NCBI GenBank assembly: GCA_964471535.1
Contig: CAYYHA010000034.1
Span: 1 to 28,262, forward strand
Length of the DNA: 28,262 bases
Source: CAYYHA01 sp964471535
GTDB taxonomy: Bacteria > Myxococcota > Myxococcia > SLRQ01
Reading direction: 5' to 3'
The translations under genes were made by a program, and so were the position numbers. This document shows positions 8,897 through 20,202 of the stretch, in pieces. The notes under the pieces are model-generated. The model had not been told where the DNA came from. It ran no database searches and was given only the letters and a program-made list of their open reading frames with translations. Within the stretch, counting starts at the first letter, position 1, and the number at the start of each line of letters is the position of its first letter.

Positions 8897-8926
8897 TTGC
8901 GCTCGTCCGAGCCCCGACCCTAGAAC
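8897..8926 (+). promoter_or_regulatory. Putative promoter upstream of clpP
   Basis: The 116-bp tig-clpP gap contains TTGCGC (8897-8902) and TAGAAC (8921-8926) with an 18-bp spacer. The predicted start is about 27 nt before the clpP ATG, leaving room for the AGAGGAA ribosome-binding site at 8949-8955. No CIRCE-type inverted repeat is seen. clpP may therefore have its own promoter in addition to read-through from tig. Confidence 0.4.
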
Positions 8927-8959
8927 CCCAGGCCCCTTCCAGCGAAGCAGAGGAATCCC

Positions 8960-9586
8960 ATGCCCTACGTCCCGATGCCCTATGTCGTGGAGCAGAGCCA
9001 CCGCGGTGAGCGCAGCTACGACATCTACTCGCGGCTCCTCAAGGACCGCATCGTCTTCCTCGGCACGCCGGTCGACGACGACGTCTCCAACATCGTGATC
9101 GCCCAGCTGCTCTTCCTCGAGAGCGAGGACCCGGACAAGGACATCAACCTCTACATCAACAGCCCCGGAGGATCGGTGACTGCCGGCCTCGCGATCTACG
9201 ACACGATGCAGTACGTGAAGGCGCCGGTGGCGACCATCTGCGTGGGGCAGGCGGCGTCGATGGGGGCGGTGCTCCTCGCTGCCGGTGCGCCGGGCAAGCG
9301 CTATGCGCTGCCCCACAGCCGCATCATGATCCACCAGCCGTGGGGTGGCTTCCAGGGCCAGGCCTCGGACATCGAGATCCATGCCCGGGAGATGCTCCGC
9401 TTGAAGGAGACCCTGAACGAGATCCTCGCCAAGCACACCGGGCAGCCCCTCGAGCGCGTGGCGAAGGACACCGACCGCGATTACTTCATGGGGGCGGGTG
9501 AGGCGAAGGAGTACGGCCTCATCGACCACGTGGTCCAGGCCCACAGCGGCATGCCCAATCAAGACGAGGGTAAGAAGGACGATTAG
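8960..9586 (+). CDS. clpP: ATP-dependent Clp protease proteolytic subunit
   Basis: The 208-residue protein matches ClpP along its full length. The catalytic triad is intact: Ser100 in GQAASMGA, His125 in RIMIHQP, and Asp174 in DTDRDYFM. The IGF-loop-binding and oligomer regions (YINSPGGSVTAGLAIYDTM, HQPWGGFQGQASDIEIHA) are canonical. ClpP forms a double-heptamer barrel that degrades proteins unfolded by ClpX or ClpA. AGAGGAA precedes the ATG by four bases. The near-direct repetition MPYVPMPYVV at the N terminus is common in ClpP of this type and gives a second possible ATG at 8975. clpX begins 44 bp downstream, as in many bacteria, so the two are likely co-transcribed. Confidence 0.98.
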   Translation: MPYVPMPYVVEQSHRGERSYDIYSRLLKDRIVFLGTPVDDDVSNIVIAQLLFLESEDPDKDINLYINSPGGSVTAGLAIYDTMQYVKAPVATICVGQAASMGAVLLAAGAPGKRYALPHSRIMIHQPWGGFQGQASDIEIHAREMLRLKETLNEILAKHTGQPLERVAKDTDRDYFMGAGEAKEYGLIDHVVQAHSGMPNQDEGKKDD

Positions 9587-9630
9587 AATGGAAGAGGGTT
9601 CCTCTCCCGAGCGGGGCCCTAGGAGTCGAC

Positions 9631-10857
<1,227 letters not shown>

Positions 10858-11009
10858 CTTGCAGGGGGCGGTGGCCGCTGCAGCGCAATGCTTGCGCGCG
10901 CCGCCGGGTGCCCGCACGCCGCTGTGGCGGACCGTGCACCCGGCTTGCATCGCGGACACAGGAGGAACAAGGTCTAGGGGTGCCGGGCGAGCCCTGGGGG
11001 CCCGCATGA

Positions 11010-11015
11010 TAGACT
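11010..11015 (+). promoter_or_regulatory. Possible -10 element (TAGACT) upstream of lon, in the 216-bp clpX-lon gap
   Basis: TAGACT in an otherwise GC-rich gap would place a transcription start near 11022, about 50 nt before the lon ATG. No matching -35 hexamer is evident, so the call is tentative. The same gap begins with a bulged GC hairpin just after clpX (GCGG/CCGC around 10868-10878, extended by TGCA/TGCA) without a T-run. It also contains a Shine-Dalgarno-like GGAGGA at 10961 with no start codon at usual distance. Confidence 0.3.
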
Positions 11016-11073
11016 TTCTACCCCGTGGGCCGGGGCCCTGTGCCGGGCCGGCCTGCAGCGTGCGAGAGGATCG

Positions 11074-13515
<2,442 letters not shown>

Positions 13516-13629
13516 GCGTCGCGCCCGCTGGGCGCGGTGCACCCCTTCCGCCGCCGGTTCCCCGAGCCGCAGCCCTACGGCCGGGGGCGAGCCGCGGCGC
13601 CGATGCGGTGCGGGCGCAACCGGCTGCCC

Positions 13630-13658
13630 TTCAGGGGACCGCCGCGATGGGGTAGACC
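13630..13658 (+). promoter_or_regulatory. Putative promoter of the S9 peptidase-cupin operon
   Basis: TTCAGG (13630-13635) and TAGACC (13653-13658) are separated by 17 bp within the 170-bp gap after lon. The predicted start leaves about 20 nt of leader containing the strong ribosome-binding site AGGAGGA just before the ATG at 13686. Both hexamers are imperfect. Confidence 0.4.
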
Positions 13659-13685
13659 AGGCGCCTCGACGATAGGAGGAGTCCC

Positions 13686-15896
13686 ATGTCGCGCCCCTAC
13701 CTCGCGCTCTTCGCTGTCGCGCTCGCCTGCGGATGCTCCCACGTGGAGGCTCCGCCGCCGGGCCCCGCCACTCCGGAGCCCAAGCCCATGAAATACGAGT
13801 ACCCGAAGGCCCGCCGTGGCGATGTGGTGGACGAGTACCACGGCGTGAAGGTTCCCGATCCCTACCGGTGGCTGGAGGATCCGGACAGCCCGGAGACGCG
13901 CGCCTGGATCGAGGCGGAGAACCGTCTCACCTTCTCCTATCTGGAGCGCATTCCCGAGCGGGAGGCGATCCGACGGCGCCTCGAGACCTTGTGGAACTAC
14001 GAGAAGTACGGCGTTCCGGTGAAGAAGGGCGGGCGCTACTTCTACGAGTACAACCCGGGGCTGCTCAACCAAAATCGTCTCTACGTGCTCGAGGGTGCCG
14101 GGGCCGAGCCGCGTCTACTCCTCGACCCCAACACCTTCTCCGAGGATGGCACGGTAGCGCTGACCTACTGGACGCCCAGCGAGGACGGCAAGCGCATCGC
14201 CTATGCCATCAGCCGAGCCGGGTCCGATTGGAAGGAATGGCACGTGCTCGACGTGGAAACGGGGAAGGTCCTCCCCGATGTGATCCGGTGGTCGAAGTTC
14301 AGCGGTGCCTCCTGGAGTCCCGACGGGAGCGGCTTCTACTACAGCGCCTACGACCCACCGCAAGAAGACGAGGCCCTCACCGGCCAGAACTACTTTCAGA
14401 AGCTCTACTTCCACCGCGTGGGCACCGAGCAGGCCGAGGATCGGCTGGTCTACGAGCGGCCCGACGAGAAGGAGTGGGGGTTCGACGGCCGGGTCACCGA
14501 CGACGGGCGGTACCTCGTCATCCACGTCTGGCGCGGCACCGAACCGAAGACGCAGGTCTTCTACCAGAGCCTGGAGAGGCCGGGGGCGCCCGTCGTCGAG
14601 CTCTTGACCGGCTTCGATGCCGAGTATGAGGTGATCGAGAGCCGAGGGGACATGCTCTACGTGAAGACCGATCTCGAGGCGCCCCGCGGCCGCATCGTCG
14701 CCATCGACTTGAAGCGGCCGAAGCGCGAGGCGTGGCGGGAGGTCGTCCCCGAGCAGGCGGATACGCTGCAGGTGGCACGCCTCATCGGTGGGCGCCTGGT
14801 GCTCGAGTACCTGCGCGACGCCAAGAGTGCGCTCGTGGTCTACGGACTCGACGGGAAGCGCCTCGGCGAGGTCAGCCTGCCGGGGATCGGGAGCGTGGCG
14901 GGCCTCTCCGGGGACCCCGACGATTCCGAGGCCTTCTTCCTCTTCACCGGCTACACCACGCCCACAGAGGTCATGCGACTCGACGTGGAGCGCCTCGAGG
15001 CGAAGGTCTACCGGCGGCCGCGTGTCGACTTCGATCCCGATGCCTTCGAAACCCGGCAGGTCTTCGTGCGCAGCAAGGACGGGACGAAGGTCCCCATGTT
15101 CATCACCCACCGCAAGGGACTGAAGCTCGACGGCGACAACCCGACCCTCCTCTATGGGTATGGCGGCTTCGGCATCTCCCTCACCCCCACCTTCTCGGTG
15201 TCCATGACGGTGTGGATGGAGATGGGCGGCGTCTATGCCGTCGCCAACCTGCGCGGAGGCGGCGAGTACGGGGAGGCCTGGCACCAGGCGGGTACGAAGC
15301 TGAAGAAGCAGAACGTATTCGATGACTTCATCGCTGCTGCCGAGTGGCTCATCGATCACCGCTACACGCGCCCCGAGCGACTCGCCATCATGGGAGGGAG
15401 CAACGGCGGGCTCCTGGTGGGCGCCGTGCTCACGCAGCGGCCGGATCTCTTCGGCGCGGCGGTGGTGAAGGTGGGCGTCCTCGACATGCTGCGCTACCAC
15501 CGCTTCACCATCGGTTGGGCGTGGGCCAGTGACTACGGGACGGTGGAGAACGAGGACGAGTTCAAGGCGCTGCTCGCCTACAGCCCCTTGCACAACGTGC
15601 GGGAGGGGACGAAGTATCCTGCGACGCTCATCACCACCGCCGACCACGACGACCGCGTGGTGCCCGCCCACAGCTTCAAGTTTGCCGCCGCGCTGCAGCA
15701 CGCGCAGGCCGGTCCCGATCCCATCCTGATTCGAATCGAAACGAAGGCCGGCCACGGTGCCGGCAAGCCCACGCAGAAGATCATCGACGAGGTGGCAGAC
15801 ACCTTCGCTTTCCTGGTGCACGAGCTGGGCATCGAAGGCGTGGCCGAGCGATGGCCCACCCCCAAGGAGACGCACGATGGATCCCAAGCACCCTGA
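13686..15896 (+). CDS. Prolyl oligopeptidase family (S9A) serine peptidase, probable lipoprotein
   Basis: The 736-residue protein has a hydrophobic leader (YLALFAVALACGC) with Cys15 and Cys17 at a lipobox-like site, though neither fits the strict consensus. A Pro-rich linker follows. The peptidase begins with the S9A hallmark DEYHGVKVPDPYRWLEDPDS (49-68). Residues ~110-450 form the seven-bladed propeller typical of the family. The C-terminal alpha/beta-hydrolase domain contains Ser572 in GGSNGG, Asp655/656 in TADHDDRVVP, and His690 in KAGHGAGKP. LRGGGEYGEAWH (522-533) is also diagnostic. Such enzymes cut short peptides after proline. Here it would act in the periplasm or at the outer membrane. 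A strong AGGAGGA precedes the ATG, and a cupin gene overlaps its 3' end by 20 nt. The related S9A group oligopeptidase B is less likely because the prolyl-oligopeptidase motifs dominate. Confidence 0.95.
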   Translation: MSRPYLALFAVALACGCSHVEAPPPGPATPEPKPMKYEYPKARRGDVVDEYHGVKVPDPYRWLEDPDSPETRAWIEAENRLTFSYLERIPEREAIRRRLETLWNYEKYGVPVKKGGRYFYEYNPGLLNQNRLYVLEGAGAEPRLLLDPNTFSEDGTVALTYWTPSEDGKRIAYAISRAGSDWKEWHVLDVETGKVLPDVIRWSKFSGASWSPDGSGFYYSAYDPPQEDEALTGQNYFQKLYFHRVGTEQAEDRLVYERPDEKEWGFDGRVTDDGRYLVIHVWRGTEPKTQVFYQSLERPGAPVVELLTGFDAEYEVIESRGDMLYVKTDLEAPRGRIVAIDLKRPKREAWREVVPEQADTLQVARLIGGRLVLEYLRDAKSALVVYGLDGKRLGEVSLPGIGSVAGLSGDPDDSEAFFLFTGYTTPTEVMRLDVERLEAKVYRRPRVDFDPDAFETRQVFVRSKDGTKVPMFITHRKGLKLDGDNPTLLYGYGGFGISLTPTFSVSMTVWMEMGGVYAVANLRGGGEYGEAWHQAGTKLKKQNVFDDFIAAAEWLIDHRYTRPERLAIMGGSNGGLLVGAVLTQRPDLFGAAVVKVGVLDMLRYHRFTIGWAWASDYGTVENEDEFKALLAYSPLHNVREGTKYPATLITTADHDDRVVPAHSFKFAAALQHAQAGPDPILIRIETKAGHGAGKPTQKIIDEVADTFAFLVHELGIEGVAERWPTPKETHDGSQAP

Positions 15897-16431
15897 CCCA
15901 GGCTCCGAGGCGCCGCTTCCGGGCGCGCCCGCCCCGGGCACGCCCCCCATTCGCATCCTTCTCTACGTGGCTCCGCTGGCCTTCCTCGGGATGGTCGTCG
16001 CCGCCATCGTGGCGGCGGGCGCCATCGCCGGCGAGACGGCGGAGCGGAAGGACGCCTTCGTGCGCCGCGCCGAGGACTTCGTCGCCCACTCGATCCTGGG
16101 CGGGCAGGGGGCCGCCCGCATCCTCGTGGACAAGAGCCGCAGCGATCGCGCCAGCCTCACCGACCTCCTCCTCGCCCCCGGGGCGTCGATCCCGCCCCGT
16201 ACCGAGTCCGAGCAGGACACCCTCTTCTACGTGATCCGCGGTGTGGCGAAGGTGACCGTGGACGGCCGGCAGCGGGCCGCCCGCCCCGGGGACGCGGTCC
16301 ACATCCCCGCCGGGAAGCGCTACAGCGTGCTCTCCGCCGGCCGCTTCGAGCCGCTGCGCCTGGTGCTCGTGCACGTGGGGCCCGGTCCCGAGCAGCGCTT
16401 CACCGACGGGGCGCCCACGGCGATGGAGTAG
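15877..16431 (+). CDS. Membrane-anchored cupin-domain protein lacking the usual metal ligands
   Basis: A 184-residue protein starting at ATG 15877, seven bases after AAGGAG and overlapping the end of the S9 peptidase gene by 20 nt, so the two are probably translationally coupled. A Pro-rich N terminus precedes one transmembrane helix (about 26-52, including ILLYVAPLAFLGMVVAAIVAA), then a region of 45 residues and a single RmlC-type cupin barrel (about 93-170). The cupin frame is clear: PGASIPPRTESEQDTLFYVIRG and PGDAVHIPAGKRYSVLS. At the places where cupin motifs 1 and 2 normally have three histidines and a glutamate, it has Arg108, Glu110 and Tyr149, so metal binding in the standard way is unlikely. 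It may bind a small ligand or sense it at the membrane surface; no function is assigned. Confidence 0.82.
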   Translation: MDPKHPDPGSEAPLPGAPAPGTPPIRILLYVAPLAFLGMVVAAIVAAGAIAGETAERKDAFVRRAEDFVAHSILGGQGAARILVDKSRSDRASLTDLLLAPGASIPPRTESEQDTLFYVIRGVAKVTVDGRQRAARPGDAVHIPAGKRYSVLSAGRFEPLRLVLVHVGPGPEQRFTDGAPTAME

Positions 16432-16492
16432 GGGGAAGGCTTCGGCCCGCACCACCTGCTGCTGCACAGCTCCCACCCAACGCCGGAGCACG

Positions 16493-17164
16493 CTAGAGCA
16501 GCTCCTCGCGGAGCGCCCGCAGGTAGAGGCGGAGGAGGCGGGTGCGGCGCCGGGCGATTTGCCGGCCGGCCTCGGTGAGCAGGGTCTCCTCGAGGCAGAG
16601 CAGCTTCTGGAAGAAGTGATCGAGCGCGTAGGCTCGGTCGTCCGGCTCGCGCCGCTCGCAGAAGGGGTCCTCCAGATCGAAGAGGGGCCGACCGAGCTGG
16701 CCGCTGACGGCGAAGACGCGGGCCAGCCCCACGGCGCCCAGGGCGTCGAGGCGGTCGGCGTCCCGAAGGATGCGTGCCTCGAGGGTGCGTGGCGGGTGTC
16801 CGCCGGAGAAGCTGTGGGCGCGGATGGCGTGGCGAACCGCGTCGAGGTGCACCTCGGGGAAGCCGGCACGACGGAGCAGCGTGACCGCGGCCGTTGCCGA
16901 ACGGTCGGCGGCCCGGTGGCGCTCGGGATGGTTCTTGGGGAGGTTCACCAGGTCGTGGCAGAGGGCCGCGGCAGCCACGATCTCCCAGCGGCCCCCCTCG
17001 TCGGCCCAGAGCCGGTGGGCCACCTTCAGCACCCGCCAGAGGTGGCCGAAGTCGTGGCCGGTGTCCCGGCGCATCTGCAGGGCGAGGTGGTCGACCACCG
17101 GCCCAACCCACGGGTAGGGCGCCAGGGTTCGTACGCGCGACTCGAAGGACTCGCGGGGGGTCAT
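16493..17164 (-). CDS. HD-domain phosphohydrolase (YedJ-like)
   Basis: This 223-residue protein has an intact HD-superfamily metal site: His41 in GHDFGHLWRV, His70-Asp71 in ALCHDLVNLP, and Asp135 in RDADRLDALGAVGLAR. The spacing and the DADRLDALG block match the YedJ-type single-domain HD proteins of bacteria, about 200-230 residues long. Known members hydrolyse nucleotides or other phosphate esters, but the substrate of this group is not established. It is followed by no partner gene and converges on the cupin gene, leaving 61 bp between stops. The start ATG at 17164 has GAGGGG at good spacing and a TAGAAC -10 box 12 bases upstream. It is divergent from the PLD lipoprotein gene. Confidence 0.9.
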   Translation of the reverse strand: MTPRESFESRVRTLAPYPWVGPVVDHLALQMRRDTGHDFGHLWRVLKVAHRLWADEGGRWEIVAAAALCHDLVNLPKNHPERHRAADRSATAAVTLLRRAGFPEVHLDAVRHAIRAHSFSGGHPPRTLEARILRDADRLDALGAVGLARVFAVSGQLGRPLFDLEDPFCERREPDDRAYALDHFFQKLLCLEETLLTEAGRQIARRRTRLLRLYLRALREELL

Positions 17165-17176
17165 CGCGGCCCCTCG

Positions 17177-17182
17177 GTTCTA
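17177..17182 (-). promoter_or_regulatory. TAGAAC -10 element for the HD-domain gene
   Basis: Read on the minus strand, TAGAAC ends 12 bases before the ATG at 17164. A start 6-8 bases downstream gives a leader of only about five bases. GAGGGG lies within this short interval. No clear -35 is seen. Confidence 0.3.
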
Positions 17183-17229
17183 CTGCCTGTGGGCCCTCGG
17201 GGCCAGGCGGCTCCCTGGCCCGGCACCGA

Positions 17230-17276
17230 CTGTTCATTGGGTGGACGGTTTGGGCAGCTGTTCACAGGGTGGACAG
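17230..17276. repeat. Two 19-bp direct repeats, 28-bp period, between divergent genes
   Basis: The copies are 17230-17248 and 17258-17276, with shared pattern CTGTTCANNGGGTGGACNG (16 of 19 bases identical). They lie between the HD-domain gene (minus) and the PLD lipoprotein gene (plus), about 90 bp upstream of the latter. The arrangement resembles a tandem operator or activator site on one face of the helix, but no regulator is identified. Confidence 0.6.
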
Positions 17277-17363
17277 CCGGCTTCCCGGACGGGCCCAGTT
17301 TTGCTCGTGTTTTCAGTGGGTTGTGAGCCACGCCTTGGCACGTCCATTGCCTTGCTGTGGCGC

Positions 17364-19415
17364 ATGGAAGGACGCCGACCCCCCCTGCTGCTTCGTGTTC
17401 TCTCCTCGCTCCCGCTTCTGCTCCTGGCCCCGGCGCTGTGGGCCTGTGGCTCCGGTCTGGGCACCCTCGAGGGCGCCGCAGGTGGGCGGGACCTCTTCGG
17501 CATCGCCAAGTCGGACGGGACCGGCTACAGCCCCTGCGAGGTCTCGAGCACCCTCGCCTTCGTCAACGATCCGGCCACCACCGAGACGGTGCTCGCCGAG
17601 GTCGGCGTCTCCTCCCGCGCCCGCCGGGGCATCCTCTCCCATCGGGACGGGCCCGACGGCGTCTTCGGCACCCGCGACGACGACCCCTTCGACGACCTCG
17701 AGGAGCTCGACGCGGTGCCCTACGTGGGCCCGAAGACCATCGAGCTGCTCGCTACGCACGCGGGGGGCCACTGCGCCGGCGAGGGGAGCTGCCGGGTGGA
17801 TGCGACGCTCTCCTTCCTCAACGATCCCACCACCACCGTGGAGGTCCTCGCCGAACTCGGCGTCTACGCGCCGGCGCGCACCCGTCTCATCGCCCACCGG
17901 GATGGGCCCGATGGGCTCTTCGGCACCGGCGACGACGACCCCTATGACAGCCTCGCCGAGGTGGACGCGGTGCCCTACGTGGGGCCGGCCACCCTGGACC
18001 TCCTGGTACGCCATGCTTCCGCGGCCTGTGGCCTCGCTGCACCGGGCACCGTGGAGGTGGTCTTCTCCCCGAAGCCCTGGGGCCAGAGCCACCTCGCCAA
18101 GGTCACGCAGTGGATCGGTGAGGCCGAGAGCCACATCGACGTGGCCATGTACAGCCTGCGCGACGGCACCGTGATCCAGGCCCTCGAGGCAGCCGCCGCC
18201 CGTGGGGTCTCGATTCGGCTCCTCTACGAGAAGGCCAGCGAGGACCGGAAGGATCCGGCGGGGACCCTCTCGGCGCGCCTCGAGGACGCCGGTATCGAGG
18301 TGCGGTGGATCAACAAGATCATGCACCACAAGTTCGCCATCTTCGATGGGCCGCGGGCCGATCTCTCGGCGGCAGGCACCGCGAGGGTGGTCTCCGGCAG
18401 CGGCAACTGGAGCTACAGCGCCGGCACCCGCTACGACGAGAACACCCTCTTCATCGAGGGCAACCCGGAGATCACGCTGCGCCTGCAGGACGAGTTCGAG
18501 CTGCTGTGGAACCACAGCCGGCCGGTGGTGTGGAACGAGTCGATCCCGTCGCTGTTCACCGACGTGGTCGACGACGCAGCCATCGCCGCCGTCGACACCC
18601 AGGCAAGCCACGCCTACTTCACCAGCGCGAACTTCCGGACCTACGAGAGCAGCCGCTATGGCCCGACCTTCTCCCGCGTCCGGGGGCGGAACGAGATCGC
18701 GGACCAGATCGTGGCGGAGATCGCGTCGGCCACCCAGAGCATCTGGATCGCCAGCGGTCACCTGCGCAGCCGGCCCATCGCCGAGGCGCTCCTCGCCGCG
18801 CACCAGGCCAAGCCGAACCTCGACATCCGCATCCTCCTCGACAACCAGGAGTTCATCAGCGAGGGCTACCACAACTACCAGCAGTACAAGCTCCAGCGCT
18901 GCCTCGACGATGCCCGGAGCGAGGCGGAGATCGAGGATTGCTACGACACCGGCTTCCTCTTCTCCTTCGCGCTGCACCAGGCGGGCGTCCCTGTGCGCTT
19001 CAAGGCCTACGCCTACCGCTGGCACTACCGCTACGCCGTGCAGATGCACCACAAGTACATCCTCATCGACGGGCGGAAGGTGCTCACCGGCAGCTACAAC
19101 CTCTCGGACAACGCCGAGCACAACACCATGGAGAACCTGCTCGTCTTCGACGGCGCCGCCTACCCACAGCTCGTGCAGGACTTCGTGGACAACTTCGAAG
19201 CGCTGTGGGAGCTCGGCCGCGCCGAAGGGCGCTACGAGGCGTTCCTCGCGGAGATCAGCGATGGCGTGGGGCCAGTGCCCATCGTCTTCGAGCCGATGAC
19301 CCTCACCTACGAGGAGTTCGATGCTTTGAAGGCAGCCATCCGAGCCGCCTGCCCCGCGGTCGACAGCGACGATTACAAGGACGACCCGGAGAACCACACC
19401 ACCTGCTACCCGTGA
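17364..19415 (+). CDS. Lipoprotein with two repeated Cys-bounded modules and a two-HKD phospholipase D domain
   Basis: The ATG at 17364 gives a 683-residue protein with signal peptide and lipobox LWAC (lipid-bearing Cys28); an in-frame upstream ATG at 17241 would bury this signal. Residues 58-137 and 143-222 are two gap-free copies of an 80-residue module (49 of 80 identical), each starting and ending in Cys. Each contains HRDGPDGxFGTxDDDP, a calcium-loop-like acidic stretch, and DAVPYVGPxT, a helix-hairpin-helix-like turn. The PLD domain has both HKD motifs: His321-Lys323-Asp328 (MHHKFAIFD) with GSGNWS, and His562-Lys564-Asp569 (MHHKYILID) with GSYNLS. The family includes phospholipases and non-specific nucleases such as Nuc. 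The enzyme would act outside the cytoplasm. The HhH-like modules hint at nucleic acid, but substrate is not shown by sequence. Confidence 0.88.
   Translation: MEGRRPPLLLRVLSSLPLLLLAPALWACGSGLGTLEGAAGGRDLFGIAKSDGTGYSPCEVSSTLAFVNDPATTETVLAEVGVSSRARRGILSHRDGPDGVFGTRDDDPFDDLEELDAVPYVGPKTIELLATHAGGHCAGEGSCRVDATLSFLNDPTTTVEVLAELGVYAPARTRLIAHRDGPDGLFGTGDDDPYDSLAEVDAVPYVGPATLDLLVRHASAACGLAAPGTVEVVFSPKPWGQSHLAKVTQWIGEAESHIDVAMYSLRDGTVIQALEAAAARGVSIRLLYEKASEDRKDPAGTLSARLEDAGIEVRWINKIMHHKFAIFDGPRADLSAAGTARVVSGSGNWSYSAGTRYDENTLFIEGNPEITLRLQDEFELLWNHSRPVVWNESIPSLFTDVVDDAAIAAVDTQASHAYFTSANFRTYESSRYGPTFSRVRGRNEIADQIVAEIASATQSIWIASGHLRSRPIAEALLAAHQAKPNLDIRILLDNQEFISEGYHNYQQYKLQRCLDDARSEAEIEDCYDTGFLFSFALHQAGVPVRFKAYAYRWHYRYAVQMHHKYILIDGRKVLTGSYNLSDNAEHNTMENLLVFDGAAYPQLVQDFVDNFEALWELGRAEGRYEAFLAEISDGVGPVPIVFEPMTLTYEEFDALKAAIRAACPAVDSDDYKDDPENHTTCYP
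17535..18029 (+). repeat. In-frame duplication encoding the two 80-residue modules of the PLD lipoprotein
   Basis: The copies are 17535-17774 and 17790-18029, separated by 15 bases encoding AGEGS. They align without gaps and are 61% identical as protein (49 of 80). The terminal cysteines of each copy could form one disulfide per module in the periplasm. Confidence 0.9.
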
Positions 19416-19486
19416 GCCCAGAGGCGGCGGGCGACCGGGTGCCACGGGGACCGGCCTCTTCGATCATCCACTCGGGGACCCTCCGC

Positions 19487-20110
19487 TCACTGGGGCCCGG
19501 AGAGGGCGTGGCCGACCCCGATGAGGCCTCCTGGGAACCAGCCGAGCTCAAAGAGCCACAGGTAGAGGAAGAAGCGGAGCACGCGGGCGAGGCAGGCGAG
19601 CACGAAGGGGCGGTACGGCATCCGATAGATGCCGGCGAGCCAGGCGAAGGCCGCATAGGGCAGTGGGGTGAGCGCAGCGATCACCACGGCCCACACGCCG
19701 AAGCGGGCGAAGAAGGCCTCCCCGGCGGCTCGGTGTCGCTCGAGCCAGCCGTGGAGGAGAGGCAGGCGCGCGAGCTGCGGGCCCACGGTGTAGGCGACGG
19801 AGCCTGCGGCCACGCTGGCCACCGAGACCACCGCCGCGACGAGCAGGGCGTCGCTGCCCCCGGCGACCGCCGCGAAGACGAGCACGTCGGGGGGCACCGG
19901 GAACATCAGCGAGTCCGAGAGGAGGGTCACGAGGCCCATGCCCGCCAGGCCAAGCGTGGCGACGATCCCAGCAGTGAGCCGCTCGATGGGATCGCGGAGC
20001 AGGAAGCCGGCGACCGCGACGAGGAGCGCCACCGCGAGCGCGGCCAGGAGGGTCTTCAGCGCCAGTCTGCGGAGGGCCTTGGGGTCGATGGCGGCGGCAG
20101 GCGTGGTCAC
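19487..20110 (-). CDS. DedA/YqaA (SNARE-associated/VTT) family membrane protein
   Basis: The GTG at 20110 gives a 207-residue integral membrane protein; TTG at 20119 is an alternative. Hydrophobic segments lie near residues 17-38, 46-68, 76-110, 135-160 and 168-190. Signature pieces are SDSLMFPVPPDVLVFAAVAGG (66-86, a re-entrant-loop type motif with conserved prolines), GPQLARLPLLHGWLERH, ALTPLPYAAFAWLAGIYRMPYRPF and LARVLRFFLYL. This matches the YqaA-like branch of the DedA/VTT superfamily, whose members flip lipid carriers or phospholipids across the inner membrane or affect membrane homeostasis. It lies 92 bp downstream of the RNA methyltransferase gene on the same strand and converges with the PLD gene, 71 bp away. 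The lipid transported here is unknown. A much longer frame through the methyltransferase region is not a real fusion. Confidence 0.82.
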   Translation of the reverse strand: MTTPAAAIDPKALRRLALKTLLAALAVALLVAVAGFLLRDPIERLTAGIVATLGLAGMGLVTLLSDSLMFPVPPDVLVFAAVAGGSDALLVAAVVSVASVAAGSVAYTVGPQLARLPLLHGWLERHRAAGEAFFARFGVWAVVIAALTPLPYAAFAWLAGIYRMPYRPFVLACLARVLRFFLYLWLFELGWFPGGLIGVGHALSGPQ

Positions 20111-20202
20111 GGTGCGCAAGTGTGTTCGGCGGCGGCCCGTGGTCAAGGGGCCGGACGGATCGGCGCGTCGGTGAAGGTGGCTCGGGGTCGGGCGAGGGGG
20201 CG

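Noticed and set aside
10961..11009. Shine-Dalgarno-like GGAGGA at 10961 followed by a nine-codon GTG frame ending at TGA 11007-11009, as a leader peptide before lon
   Set aside because: The spacing of 13 bases to the GTG is too long and there is no regulatory residue run. It was not supported as a gene.
16432..16492. Search for a terminator between the convergent cupin and HD genes
   Set aside because: Only short imperfect pairings were found, with no stable stem and no T-run.
17313..19445. A 710-codon minus-strand frame opposite the PLD lipoprotein gene
   Set aside because: It mirrors a gene with intact signal peptide and both HKD motifs. The antisense product has no recognisable motif and arises from codon bias.
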